Assembly: GCA_002007465.1 (NCBI GenBank)
Contig: LNAC01000375.1
Location: 1,032,831 to 1,096,830 of the forward strand
DNA length: 64,000 nt
Origin: Ailurus styani
Lineage: Eukaryota > Chordata > Mammalia > Carnivora > Ailuridae
Reading direction: 5' to 3'
This document shows positions 1-11,483 of this stretch, piece by piece (positions within the stretch are counted from its first letter, which is position 1; each line of letters starts with the position of its first letter). A model generated the notes under the pieces. That model was not told the DNA's origin. It saw only the letters and a list, made by a program, of their open reading frames with translations, and did not search any database. Position numbers and translations under genes: made by a program.

Positions 1-120
1 ACCAAACAATAATTAAACAACAGCAGTTCCGTATGCATTTCTAAAATGCTTTTTCTATCACATATATAAGACTCTAGTAATTATATCACATGCATAACCA
101 TATAAAAAAGGCTGTTTTAG

Positions 121-329
121 GGGAACCTTGGTGGCTTAGTCGGTTAAGGCTCCGACTTTTGATTTTGGCCCAGGTCATGATCTCAGGGGTTCAGGTTATT
201 ATCCAGGGTCTTGAGATCCAGCCCCACATCGGTTCCATGCTGCGGGTGGAGCCTGCTTGAGATTCTCTCTGTGCCCCTCCCCTGCTTGCTCGCTCTCTCT
301 CTCAAAAATAAATAAATAAATAAATAAAT
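121..329 (+). mobile_element. Carnivore tRNA-Lys-derived SINE (SINEC), older copy
   Basis: The copy reads head-to-tail on the plus strand: a diverged tRNA-like head (GGTGGCTTAGTCGGTTAAGG), an AGGTCATGATCTCAGGG B-box region, a CT-rich stretch, then an (AAAT)n tail. Divergence from the younger copies in the window suggests an older insertion. No clean target-site duplication was identified. Confidence 0.9.
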
Positions 330-397
330 AGACTATTTTTAATATGTATGTATCCAATTATTACTATTTATTAGGCACAAATTAATTAGTATGTTAG

Positions 398-632
398 GAA
401 AATTTTCCCCTTTTTTTTTTTTTTTAAAGATTTTATTTATTCATTTGACACAGAGAGAGAGATTACAAGTAGGCAGAGAGGCAGGCAGAGAGAGAGGAGA
501 GAGGAGGAAGCAGGCTCCCTGCTGAGCAGAGGGCCCGATGTGGGCCTCGATCCCAGGACCCTGGGATCATGACCTGAGCCGAAGGCAGCGGCTTTAACTC
601 ACTGAGCCACCCAGGCGCCCGAAAATTTTCCC
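398..632 (-). mobile_element. Young mustelid-type SINEC with perfect TSD
   Basis: Reverse-orientation SINE: poly-T, then AAAGATTTTATTTATTCATTTG, a GA-rich stretch with GTAGGCAGAGAGGCAGGCAG, and the reversed head GAGCCACCCAGGCGCCC. The body is about 410-620. It is flanked by GAAAATTTTCCC at 398-409 and 621-632, a 12-bp direct repeat and therefore the target-site duplication. It differs from the copy at 29956 at only a few positions, so both are recent insertions. Confidence 0.96.
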
Positions 633-1254
633 TTTTGCTCCAGTCTCCCTTGAGCTTAGTTATGGCCAAATAACTAAGCCTTGGGCAGCCAGTGAATTAT
701 GAAGAGAAGTGATGCATGCTTCTTCCATGCCAGTTCTAAGAAATCTGCCACAGTACCTCATCCCAACTCTCATAGTAGTTCCCATTCCTTGCTGAATTGA
801 GTGTCACGCTTAGGTAAATCTTGGTAGTCAAACATAAAACACGCAGTCTCATTCTCCTGAGTCACTGAGTCCCCAGAGGACTCTGAGGCATAGTGGCCTT
901 ATCACCAACAAAGTTGAAATAGAGAAAAAGAAATAAACTTACATTGCATTCAACTTTTATTTTGGAAGTTATCTGCTACAGAGACTTCTATTAACATAAC
1001 TAATATAAATTCTTACTGTTACCTTGTTTGTGTTCCTTTGGTGTTTTATGGTTTCAATGGACATTATTTTATTAACTGAGTAATCTAAAAAGAATGGTAA
1101 GTCATTTATGTAATGACCTAATCTAAAAATAGAGATAGAAGAAACAGTGCTAACTGTGAAAATAATCATTGTTGAATGGTTGTGTAGCCATGATTTTTAT
1201 TTTCCTCATACTTAGAAAAAAAAAGGATTATAACAGAAACATACACAAACACAA
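633..1254. other. Unannotated AT-rich sequence
   Basis: I recognise no gene or repeat family here. Short open frames, including one at 969-1169 on the minus strand, have no recognisable domain and no start or splice context. Confidence 0.5.
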
Positions 1255-1400
1255 AACAAACCAGTATTTACTGAGCACCTATTATATGTAGCTACAATGT
1301 GCTCTTTGTTTTGCCTGTCATTTTACATTGGTTACTTAATTTTATTCTTTATAGAAATCCACTTATATATGAAGAAACTGAGGTTTAGAAACAAATTGTA
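1255..1400 (+). repeat. MIR-like ancient SINE fragment
   Basis: The order 'TACTGAGCACCTATTATATG ... TTTACATTGGTTACTTAATTTTATTC ... GAAGAAACTGAGGTTTAGAAAC' follows the conserved core and 3' end of MIR/L2-type repeats. It is highly diverged and the boundaries are approximate. Confidence 0.5.
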
Positions 1401-1524
1401 AATGGATATGTTGGAACTAGAATTATATCAAAGTCCTAATTATGTTATTATTAGTCTAAAGTTTAAAAATACAAGAGTTAATGATGCATAATACTATTTT
1501 ACTGTTAGGAATTTTAAAATGTGG

Positions 1525-1716
1525 TCTTTTTTTTTTATTGAGGGAGAGAAAAAGAGAGTGGGGGAGGGGATGAGGAAGAGGGAGAGAGAGAATCTTAAGC
1601 ATGCTCCATGCCCAGTACTGAGCCCCACTTGGCGTTTAGCCTCACAACCCTGAGATCATGACCTGAACTGAAATCAAAAGTCAGACACTTAACCAACTGA
1701 GCCACCCAGTTACCCC
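1525..1716 (-). mobile_element. SINEC, older, antisense
   Basis: A poly-T start, a GA-rich middle, CCTGAGATCATGACCTGA and the reversed head ACTGAGCCACCCAG identify a minus-strand carnivore SINE. The sequence is diverged and the TSD is uncertain. Confidence 0.88.
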
Positions 1717-1720
1717 TGTG

Positions 1721-3479
1721 TTTTTATTTTTAAAATTTTATTTTCTTATTCTTATTTTTCTATCCTAAAAAAATATAGATGAGTCATAGACATTTTCCTT
1801 TCCTTATAATATTTGTAAAGTACTTCTCCTTTAAATATCTGGCTGATTTCTGCAAAGCTTGACTGTTCTTAATTGCTGACTGACATCATTCAGCTGATAA
1901 ACTGTTTCAGCATCATTTAGCTTAGTAAGCACTTGTTTTTATTTTTGTTTTGTTTTGGGGGGTTGCATAAAACATGGAATTTGTAGAGCTCATTTTCCAA
2001 AATGATGCATTCATAGGAATTTCAGATTGCATTCTCATGTTTGATTTGCATCTAGCACAAGGACCTGAGAACATACATTTGATATTCTGTCAGTCAGGAG
2101 ATACAATTTTAGTGATCATTTAAAAATTTTTAATTAATAAGCACAAAAAATATATTCTATGCACAGAATAATATCCCAGGTGATATTTACTAAAGAGAAT
2201 ATTGGTACTTGGTTTCAATATCTAATTCCAGTTTAGCACTTAATTTTTATTCAGTCTTCTATATTTATAGTTATTGTCTACATATAAGAGAAAGGACACT
2301 AATAAATATTTATTTGACAGCAATTCTGAAATTCAGATAGAAGCCCTAAGGACCTTAGTATTGGAGTCTGTCCTTATCTTCCTACTCCACCCTCTCACCA
2401 TTATCATTTAGAAGTATTAGGTCATTTAATAAATAAGGTAAATGCTTGAAAGTTTGACACCAATCCATACTGATGACTTCAATTGCATATTGGAATTCAC
2501 TTGGATTGATGGTTCCTTAGTGTTGATACTACTCCACAAAGCTTACAGGCCTGACTGCTGATTTTTCAAGTAGGTCATGCTTCTTCTGCATCTGCTTCAG
2601 AATCTGTCATAATTAGAAAACAGAGAGAAAAGCAGGCTCAGCAAATTGAACAAACTAATTAAAAAGCAAGCATAGAGATGATTTTTCCCTAACCATGTGA
2701 AATGACCAAATGCCTTTAAAAAGTGCAACTGTTTGAATGAGAACATGAAAGTATAAGACAACAGATAGTTCAAAATTAAACATATGATCTAAGATTTTAA
2801 TTGTCTATTTTGGAGAAAGCCAATCTCATTCTCCTGGAGAATTTGGTTCTTATACATTTAGGCATAACCAAATGTTATTGCAATCTCCATAGAAATAATA
2901 ACTACTAAAACATTGAGAAAAAAATCACTTAGAGTAGGTACATATTCTAAGAAATGCTATGCTTCAGAATAAACCAGTTTTCATTAACGTGGGATCAGTC
3001 CATGTGTGAAGAGACCAGCAGCTAAATTAAAAACTTCCATTCTATCAAATAATTCAAGAAATACTTAATAAACTCTTGAGTCGGTTTTACTTTTCAAGGA
3101 TCCCAAATATGTATGTTGCATCTTTAGTTATTCTCAGCATTTATCACTTCCTTTCTAATTATTTCCTTTTAAATTTTAATAAGATAATTTTTCCTTTCCA
3201 TTCTCTAGTTTATTTACTGAGTTTTTTTCTGGTGTCTATTTTGTTCTTATTTTTCCCCCTAATTTACCCTTCATTTCCAAAATGGTTTTTAAATTTTTAT
3301 AATTCCTGATTTTTGTCAGTTTTCATTTTTTTAATTTATTATTATCTAAACACCTCATTTCCAAGCAATCCTATTTTTGATTTTTCATTCTTTTGAGGCC
3401 GATACAGCTTTTCAAATTTATTTTACTTTATTTAAAAATATTAGGTAATCATTTAATAAGATTTGTAGTCCCTATTTTT
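1721..3479. other. Unannotated AT-rich intergenic or intronic DNA
   Basis: No coding region, RNA gene or repeat family that I can name. The frame at 3076-3309 is a low-complexity F/L/S-rich translation of AT-rich DNA and shows no gene signals. Confidence 0.5.
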
Positions 3480-3697
3480 CTGTTTCTATTTTTTTTAAAG
3501 ATTTTATTTATTTATTTGACAGAGAGAGACACAGTAAGAGAAGGAACACAAACAGGGGGAGTGGAAGAGGGAGAAGCAGGCTTCCCGCTGAGGAGGGACC
3601 CCGATGCAGGGCTCCATCCCAGGACCCTGGGATCATGACCTGAGCCAAAGGCAGACGCTTAACGACTGAGCCACCCCAGTGCTCCTGTTTCTATTTT
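3480..3697 (-). mobile_element. SINEC with 13-bp TSD, antisense
   Basis: Minus-strand SINE body at about 3493-3684, with AAAGATTTTATTTATTTATTTGACAGAG near the reversed tail and ACTGAGCCACCCCAGTGCTC at the reversed head. CTGTTTCTATTTT occurs at 3480-3492 and again at 3685-3697, giving an intact target-site duplication. Confidence 0.95.
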
Positions 3698-5335
3698 ATC
3701 TTGAAGAAAATTTGATTCAGTTTTATTTTTTCTCAGGGTAATTCTGAATAAATCCTTTTTGTTCTCCTTATTTGAATACTATTAGTTCCTGTGAAGGAGA
3801 TGGTAAAGCCAAGGTATTTTCCAAAGTTTCTTGATTTCAATGTTTCCTCATCTTTTGTCACCATCCATGATCCACTCAAAATGTAACCCTTCTATGTAGC
3901 CATTTCAAGAGCTATTAGCTTTATTCTCATTCAGAATGTTTTGTTGTTTTCTGTTTGGTTTCTCACTTCCAGATCTTTCTAAAGCTTTATAGGTACAGCC
4001 TTTCAAGAACACACTCTCAAATTTTTATAACTGTACTTCTACTGTCTGCTTTCTTTCTACCCCCCCACCTCTAAATTAATTTTCTTTCATCCCAGGTTTC
4101 CTGGCTTGCTAAATTTGAATGTTGCATGCAGGGTAGTTTTCTGCTCTTTTGAAAATGAGTATTAAATAGATATTCCTGAGATCTTTAAGAGTTCTGACCA
4201 CCACACCCCTATTTAATTACTTGCTGACTCTGCAAGCTTTTTGTTTTTGCACTTACCCACAATTCGAAGCCTGTAACTCCTTTTCCCAGTACTTGAAATC
4301 ATTTACAAACTCAGTTCCTTGTGTTCTCACTCATGGGAATCTTTTCCTTTCAGGTATGAGTGTTGGTTGGAGGGTCCATTATTCTAAAGCCCTCAACACT
4401 TGATAGCATCTTCCTCCTAACCCCTGCACAAAGATACTGATGCTGCCCAAGTTTTGCTTTTCGGTATGATGTTTTAGATAAACTCACCACTAGATGCAGG
4501 TAGTACCTTGTGTTGAGTAATTATATCATAAGGGAGTTCTCACCTGATAACTGTTCTTGTCTATGAATCAGAAAACAAAGTAACCTTCTGGGAATAATGG
4601 GACGATTTAGCAGTTTCAGAATGAAAGAAAAGATTTGATTTGATCTGTAGAGAGTTAAAGAATGATTAGAGAGATGGTAAGTCTGCTTAGTATTTCTAAT
4701 GCCACCTCTATTGTTTGTTTTTCATGAATTTATGGTGGAAACAATTTGTTTTGGTATGTCATTTCAGAATGGCTAGTTTGCTGAGGGCTCAGTGTGAAGA
4801 ATTTCAAAATTAGATTCATTCAATATTGGGATTTTTCCATCAATATTTGGTAAAATTTAGGCCAGCAAAGGATCTTTGTGAGTTAACAATTTAAGCTGGA
4901 TTATGAGAAAATTAAAAATAAGATAATTAAAATAACATTAAAGGAACAGAAAAAAGTAGAGAAATGGATTGCATATTTTTAAAAGTTGAAAAGAGGTGAC
5001 AGTAAAATGAGCAAACTGAAAGCAGCTGAAGGTTGGTTTGGAGGAAGAAAACTAAATGAATGATTTTGGAATTGGACTGATTTAATGTGTTGACAGAGTC
5101 GTGGGTGTTAGTGCCGAAGTAGCCAATATAAGTGGAATAGAGAAGTGGTTATGAACAGGCTAAGGACTTTACTGGACAGAGTGATTGTTGGAATGTTCAG
5201 CTGCTCATAGAAGTTGCATAGTAATGTAGCAGTGTTTGGAGTTTAAAGAGAGAATAAGTCACGTGCCAATATATGATGAATTGTGGTAGCAGGAATCAAT
5301 GAAGGGCAATCACAGGATGTGAGGAGAACGTGGCA
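3698..5335. other. Unannotated unique-looking sequence
   Basis: No recognisable gene, RNA or repeat. The 60-residue frame at 4221-4403 has no homology I recognise and is treated as chance. Confidence 0.5.
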
Positions 5336-5873
5336 TGTCTTAGTCTGCTCAAGCTGCTGTAACAAAATACCACAGACTGGGTAGCTGATAAACAACAGAA
5401 ATTTATCTTTCTCTTGAGGAAAGCTAAAAGGTCAAGAAAAAGGTGCCAGAAAGGTCTGATTCTGGTGAAGGCCCTCTTTCGGGTTTTAGACTTCTCATTG
5501 TATACTCACATGTTGGAAGTGGCTAGGGAGTTCTGTGAGATCTGTTTTATTTATTTATTTTTTTAAGATTGTATTTATTTATTTGAGAGAGAGGGAACAC
5601 AAGCAGGGGGAGTGGGAGAGAAAGAAGCTAAGCAGGGAGTCCAATGTGGAGCTCAATCCCAGGACCCCGGAATCATGACCTGAGCCAAAGGCAGATGCAT
5701 AAGGACTAAGCCACCCAGGTTCCCCTGTGAGATCTGTTTTATAAGAGCATTGATCCCATTGCCTAATCATCTCCCGAAGTCCCCACCAAGTAATACCATC
5801 ACCCATCACCTTTGGAAGTTAGAATTTCAGCAAATGAATTTTGAGGGACACAAACATTCAGACCATGCCAGCA
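5336..5873 (-). mobile_element. MaLR solo LTR (MST/MLT1-like), antisense, split by a SINE
   Basis: The plus strand starts TGTCTTAGTCTGCTCAAGCT, continues AACAAAATACCACAGACTGG, and ends with CACAAACATTCAGACCATGC. This is the reverse complement of an MST/THE1-type ERVL-MaLR LTR, whose sense strand begins near a CATTTGTGTCC-like motif and ends GGACTAAGACA. The LTR is interrupted by a SINE at about 5551-5724; the halves rejoin exactly at the duplicated CTGTGAGATCTGTTTTAT. No internal MaLR sequence is attached, so it is a solo LTR. Confidence 0.78.
5533..5742 (-). mobile_element. SINEC inserted in the MaLR LTR, 18-bp TSD
   Basis: Antisense SINE (TTTTTTAAGATTGTATTTAT ... AAGCCACCCAGGTTCCC) flanked by identical 18-bp copies at 5533-5550 and 5725-5742. 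The duplication lies inside MaLR LTR sequence, so the SINE is younger than the LTR. Confidence 0.95.
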
Positions 5874-6204
5874 GGGTTTCTTTTAAATCTAGGGCTTAGC
5901 AAAAATCTCTGAACTATCTGCAGAGGTAACGGGAAACATAGATGAAAGATCCAAAAATCTGCAAAACTTAATTACACAAGAACTTGATTGAACAGCCACA
6001 ACTCAATTGATGTTCTCAATTGTGACTCATTCAAAGAGAGTATGGAAGTGGAGAGAACTTTTAGCTATGAGATTAAAGATATTGGGGGGTTTCTTAGTAT
6101 GCATAGTTATTCAAAGTACAATGAAAAGTTTGGGTTTCAGGTAATAAGAAAGTTCATAACACCTAAGGATGATAGAAAATAGAGGGCCTAGGCTACATGC
6201 ACTT
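5874..6204. other. Unannotated
   Basis: No recognisable feature. The 64-residue frame at 5988-6182 has ordinary amino-acid composition but no recognisable domain, and I do not support it as a gene. Confidence 0.4.
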
Positions 6205-6345
6205 TATTTATTTTTATTTTTATTTTTTTTGTATTTCAATTCTAGTTAACATAACAGTGGTTTATTAGTTTTAGGTGTACAATATAGTAATCCAACACTT
6301 CCGTGCATCACCCAATGCTCATCACAGTAAGTGGACTCCTTAATC
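6205..6345 (-). mobile_element. L1 3' UTR fragment, antisense
   Basis: A T-rich stretch is followed by TTCTAGTTAACATAACAGTG, TTTTAGGTGTACAATATAGT, CCAATGCTCATCACAGTAAG and CTCCTTAATCC. This is the reversed 3' UTR of carnivore L1, similar to the copy at 25115. The element is strongly 5'-truncated. Confidence 0.75.
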
Positions 6346-8300
6346 CTTATATTGGTATTAACTGGTAAAGGCATAATAAATTATGTGGAGGACTCAGTTT
6401 CTTTTAGAAAAGTAGACCCTGGGCCAAGTATTCAGAATTCCTGCCCCAGTCTAGAGTGATGAATAATGATGATGTTTTTTGAAATATAAACAATATTCTA
6501 CTGATGTAAAAACTATTTTAGTTTAGACAAGTTACTCAAACTGTTGTTTTAGTTTATCTAAAAAAGTAACTGTAATATCTAACTCAAAGGAAATCATATT
6601 AAAGCTTATTAATAAGTATAATATTACTACCTGGCATATAGAATGTGCTTAATATTTATGTCATCAGTCCTTTTTAAATTTCATACCTATTCTTTAAGAC
6701 CTAATGCAAATTATATGGAAATAATGGGTTCTTTATGTGAAAAGTCATGTGTTTTATTTTTTAATTCAACTATTTATTTCAAAATTGTATCCTCCAGGGA
6801 CTATAGATCTTAATTATGTATTTAAAAGGAGAAATCTATGTTATAGCTTGAAAGAGAGATCAAGGTAGACTTTCTGGATTATGAATGTAAGATATTCATC
6901 AAAATATATACCCAGAAACTTGATAATTTAATTGCTCAAGGCATTCAGCATTCGCATTGTCAAAGCATTTGTGAGAGTTTCTTTCTAGGTCATGATGCAA
7001 TCAAGCAATTTCAAAAAATTTTATTGACTCTAGTAATAAATATTAAAGAGTGTAATCATGAGACTGCATATGAAAAAAATAACAAATTTGTTTTCTCACT
7101 CAAATTTATTAACCCCTTTGTCAGGCTAGTTAGAGATTTTCTAAGCAGAAATGCTAATATAAAATGTATTAGCTTTCATACTGAAAGCCACTCAGGGCCC
7201 TCTTGTAATACCAGCATCAATTTTTAACAATACATTGACAGAGTTTTCTACTATTGTGAGATGTGTAGCAAATGATCCACAAATATTTTTCCAACTTTGT
7301 CATAACTAGAGAAGTTTCAGTGTAATAATTCATAGATAACACTGATGCATATGTCACTTCACGTTTCTTTGTGTGATAACACCATTTATTCCATTAAAAC
7401 AATAACATGGCCTTAGAACAAAGGTACTATGTGTGGGTGGAGGCTGTGGGAATACTATCAGTATGAGAAATTGGCCTTGATTGTACAATAATTCATTTAT
7501 TAGGCTGGAGGCAGAGCAAACAATGCAGAGAATTTAGCGGAACGTATTCTATATGCCACAGCACAAATTCCCTCCTTAATTACCAATTTTCTCCTGTCTT
7601 CAATGGGGGAAGTTTTCCCTCCAGAAAAATAGAGTTTTTTATATCTCAGTCCTCAGCAGATTTTTAAAAGACATTTAATATCTAATTGCTTGAAATATAA
7701 CTGTTGACTTCTGACTTATTTTACATCAGATATGTTTTCCTCAAAATACTCCATTGCCTATTTTTGAATGGATAGCTTTGTATTTTCTTCCCTTGGGTTA
7801 TAGGAAGACTTCTATATTTGCATTTGATCCTTATACACAAACACACTCTTTTGAAATCTAAGTTCATATTTATTCAGAATATCTAGTAAATGTTGTGCCT
7901 TTTAGATAAAAATTCTTACTGACAGGCATTTTGTAATTTGAGATACGCTAAATTGCCAACATTACATACATCTGAGTGGCTAAGGCTATACAGCAGAAGC
8001 ACATAACACTGCAAGAATTCTAGATGAAGAATCAGGGAGCAAGGCTCTTGATCTTGTTTTGTCAATAACTATGTGTGTGATTTTGAAAATCCCTTTCTTT
8101 GCTCTTGTTTGTTTGGGACCTCAGTTTTCAAATTGGCAAAATGAAAGAGTTGGAATAGATGACCTCCAAAAGTGATTCAATTTCCAAAATATATTCATCT
8201 TTATTGGGAAGTTGGTTTGGCATATTGCATTGTCTTATCACTTCTCATTATAATTTCCTCTAATTGTAAAAGACTTAGGGTTACAAAATACACATCACTT
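6346..8300. other. Mostly unannotated; possible MIR trace near 8000-8180
   Basis: I see no gene. Around 8050-8175, 'CAATAACTATGTGTGTGATT ... GGGACCTCAGTTTTCAAATTGGCAAAATGAAAGAGTTGG' resembles a very diverged MIR (…GTGTGACCTTGGGCAA…CTCAGTTTCCTCATCTGTAA…). The 67-residue frame at 7024-7227 has no recognisable domain. Confidence 0.45.
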
Positions 8301-8309
8301 TAAAATATA

Positions 8310-8518
8310 AATGTATAGAGACACCTGGGTGGCTTAGTTGGTTTAGCACCCAATTCAATTTCACCTCAGGTCATGATCTCAGGTTCATGAGACTGAGCAC
8401 TGAATGGGGCTCAGGGTTAGGTGTAGAGCCTGCTTAAGATTCTCTCTAGCCCTCCCCCTCTGCCCCTCTCTCCTCTAACAAGCACACTTTCTCTCTCTCT
8501 AAAATAAAATAAAAATAC
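8310..8518 (+). mobile_element. SINEC, older copy
   Basis: The head GACACCTGGGTGGCTTAGTT, CAGGTCATGATCTCAGG, and a CT-rich tail ending TAAAATAAAATAAAAATAC are all present. A short direct repeat AAAATATAA at 8301-8309 and 8519-8527 is the likely TSD. Confidence 0.9.
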
Positions 8519-8825
8519 AAAAATATAAGAACCTAATATTACCCACTTCTCCAAAGGGAAAAACAATATACAGAAGTCAAAGTTAGTTAAAATTCTGTTT
8601 TTTAAATATGTACGAATTGTTAAGTATCAAAAATTTTATTCCCAAGTAGTTTTGAAAAAGCACATATGGATTTTAAGTTTAATAAAATGTTTGAAGTCTG
8701 GTCTCCAATTCTATATCATTAGAGATTCAACATCTATTTCAAGCTAGAATACCTTAATGGACAAAATAGGAAAGAAAGATCTATCTTCTTTACCAGCTGC
8801 TAATACAATGTTGATTTATGTTTAT

Positions 8826-9057
8826 AAGTATTTGTTTTATGGGGCACCTGGTTGGCTCAGTTGGTTAAGTGTCCGACTTTGGCTCAGGTCCTGTTCCCAG
8901 GGTCCTGGGATCAAGGCCCACATTGGGCTCCCTGCTCAGTGGAGTCTGCTTTTCCTTCTCCCCTGTTTGTGCTCTCTCACCACTCACTCTCTCTCTCTGT
9001 CAGATAAATAAAAATCTAAAAAACAAAAACAAACCAAACAAAAAAGTATTTGTTTTA
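8826..9057 (+). mobile_element. SINEC with 14-bp TSD
   Basis: The body, about 8840-9043, runs from GGGGCACCTGGTTGGCTCAG to an A-rich tail. AAGTATTTGTTTTA is repeated at 8826-8839 and 9044-9057. Overlapping open frames here merely translate the SINE. Confidence 0.95.
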
Positions 9058-9127
9058 CTCTTGTTTTAGTTATAGTATATTGTTATAGGATATTGTTTTA
9101 CTACTAGGATCTTTTACCAGTTTCTTT

Positions 9128-9349
9128 CCTTCTAACACTTTATTTATTTAAGATTTTATTTTTATTGACAGAGAAAGAGATATTACAAGTAGGCAGAGAG
9201 GCAGGCAGAGAGAGAGGGGGAAGCAGGCTTTCTGCTGAGCAAAGAGCCCGATGTGGGCCTCCATCCCAGGACCCTGAGATCATGACCTGAGCTGAAAGCA
9301 GAGGCTTTAACCCAGTGAGCCACCCAGGCACCCCCCTTCTAACACTTTA
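9128..9349 (-). mobile_element. SINEC, mustelid-type, 15-bp TSD
   Basis: Antisense SINE containing GTAGGCAGAGAGGCAGGCAG and ending GTGAGCCACCCAGGCACCCC. CCTTCTAACACTTTA occurs at 9128-9142 and 9335-9349, so the insertion is bounded precisely. Confidence 0.95.
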
Positions 9350-9411
9350 ATCTGTAAATGAATGAACAGAATGGCTTTGGAAGTGTCAGACTAGAACTTT
9401 CAATGCATTAA

Positions 9412-9413
9412 CT

Positions 9414-9481
<68 letters not shown>
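9412..9481. repeat. (TTTC)n microsatellite, about 17 units
   Basis: A nearly perfect tetranucleotide run abuts the reversed 3' end of an L1 fragment. It probably grew from the L1 poly-A tail (GAAA on the L1 sense strand). It should be length-polymorphic. Confidence 0.97.
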
Positions 9482-9660
9482 TTAATTTTATTTTTTATTA
9501 ACATATAATGTATTATTTGCCCCAGGGGTACAGGTCTGTGAATCATCAGGCTTACACCTTTCACAGCATTCACCATAGCACAAACCCTCCCCAATGTTCA
9601 TAACTCAGCCAACCTATCCCTACCCTCCCACCCCCCAGTAACCCTCAGTTTGTTTCTTCT
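9482..9660 (-). mobile_element. 5'-truncated L1 3' UTR, antisense
   Basis: TTAACATATAATGTATTATT, CAGGGGTACAGGTCTGTGAA, TCACCATAGCACAAACC and GTAACCCTCAGTTTGTTTC match the 3' UTR of the full-length L1 at 40361. Only about 180 bp remain, consistent with extreme 5' truncation. Confidence 0.85.
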
Positions 9661-11483
9661 ATTGTCTATTCTGTATTTTTGTTATGTGTTCCAATGGTGT
9701 ATCTTGCCAGAAGCATATTGTAAACATGAAATCAAACATCATGTTAAAAATATACCACTTTGGATGTTGCTTTCTTTCTTTCAATGTTTGAATGACTGGA
9801 GAACTGACTTGATTCTAAGTAACATAAATTAACCCAGCCAATGGAAATCTTGGCAGTTATCCATTAATCATTCTCCCTTGAAGGTTCAATTGCCTTAAGT
9901 ATTGTGATCCTTAAAAAAACGAAGGAGTCACTTGTACAATGGTTTCTGTGGTTACTTTTAGTTTTATCCAACCCTAATTGGGAAATTAATAATTAGGCAA
10001 ATGTACAAAAGTAATAAAAATTTCTACAGAAAAAAATGATCAAAACTTTAAAATAGTTTGAGTTTAGACAGAGGGGCAATATAGGGTATGAAAGACAATC
10101 TACAAAACACTTGAAAATTGTTTAACATCCAGTTTTGGCCTTTCTGGATTATTTAAACTGTAAGGAAATTATATGGGACATAAAACAGTCTGAAAATTAA
10201 GAAATAAGACTTCTTGAGAGATATATTTATATTAATTATAGTTAAATTTTACATGGGAAAAACATATATTAAGGTATTTGAAATATGACATACTTGTCTT
10301 ATTTGTGAATAATTTAAAAATTTACCTCAGATTTGTATCATTCTCTGAGTCTTGCTCTTTTATACAACCCAGTCTCCACATTAGGTTTGAGAACAGTCGA
10401 AAGTCTAGCATTAAGGATGAAGAAATCCAGAGACTTGGCACAATTCAGTATGTCTTCCACTGTAATTGTTGTCAAGATTCAAATAAAGTAGTTATTATTG
10501 TTTACCTAGCTAGAAAGCTACTAATTCTGATTCCACAAAATTTCTTAAAATATCATTACTTTTCTGTATAGCAAATAATATTAAGGAGTGCGGTAGAGTC
10601 CTAAAACTTGTTGGGGACAGCATAAATAACAGCAAAACAGGGCCAAACAGTTTAGCCTATTGAACAAATGTAAATTGTCTAACATCTTCAATTAAAACTG
10701 GAGTTATGTTTTCATATTACTACCATTTTGGGTGGGGAGATATGCATACAGTGAGGAGCTAGGATTATTGTATAGCTTCATTATTTGTATAGCTAGGGTT
10801 ATTGTAGCTTTCTTCATGCTGTCTCTGGCATTGTTCACTTTTATGTTCAGATTTAGTTAAGAATTATTGATTGATTGTTTCTAGATCTATATCAATATAT
10901 AGATAACTCATATTCTTCTGTAGAGAATTTTTTTGTTATTGTCCAGAATTTTAGTGCCTGGAGTATGGTAAATTCTACCTAAAATATCTAGGATTTCTTC
11001 CTCAGTGATTCCATTATTGCACCCATTGCATAAATAATGTCTAAACATAAAATATTGGAAGAATTTGAGCTTTAACACTGAATATGGACAGGTTAAATGT
11101 AGTATCTCTGCAAAATCCTCAGTGAAGGTGTTCTACAAAATTTCTTTTGCAGTGGCAATGAGGTGAGTTTATAGAAATTCTTTGATTTAGATAGGAGAAA
11201 CATGTCTTTTGGGCTTCATGTTTTAATTTCACATTTAAACATTTCTCAGCACATATTAAAATTCAGTAATTCTGATTCTTGGGATATTTCTCATGGAAAT
11301 TACTTTAGAATTCCTCAACAATTAAGCTAAAAGGATGCTCATCATGCTGTTGATTATAAAAGTGAGAAATGATAAACAAATTGACATGTGCAACAGTAGG
11401 AATATTTACATAGTTTATAAATATCCATTAATGACATACTGTAAAATTATAAAATGCCAAAAAAACCTGAAAATGTGCTGTTA
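9661..11483. other. Unannotated AT-rich sequence
   Basis: No gene or named repeat recognised. The 97-residue plus frame at 10278-10571 is the longest here, but it lacks any domain, splice or promoter signal I can see; it is probably chance. Confidence 0.45.

Noticed and set aside
10278..10571. 97-residue plus-strand frame as a small gene
   Set aside because: No recognisable domain, no splice or promoter context and ordinary AT-rich composition; a chance frame of this size is expected in 64 kb.
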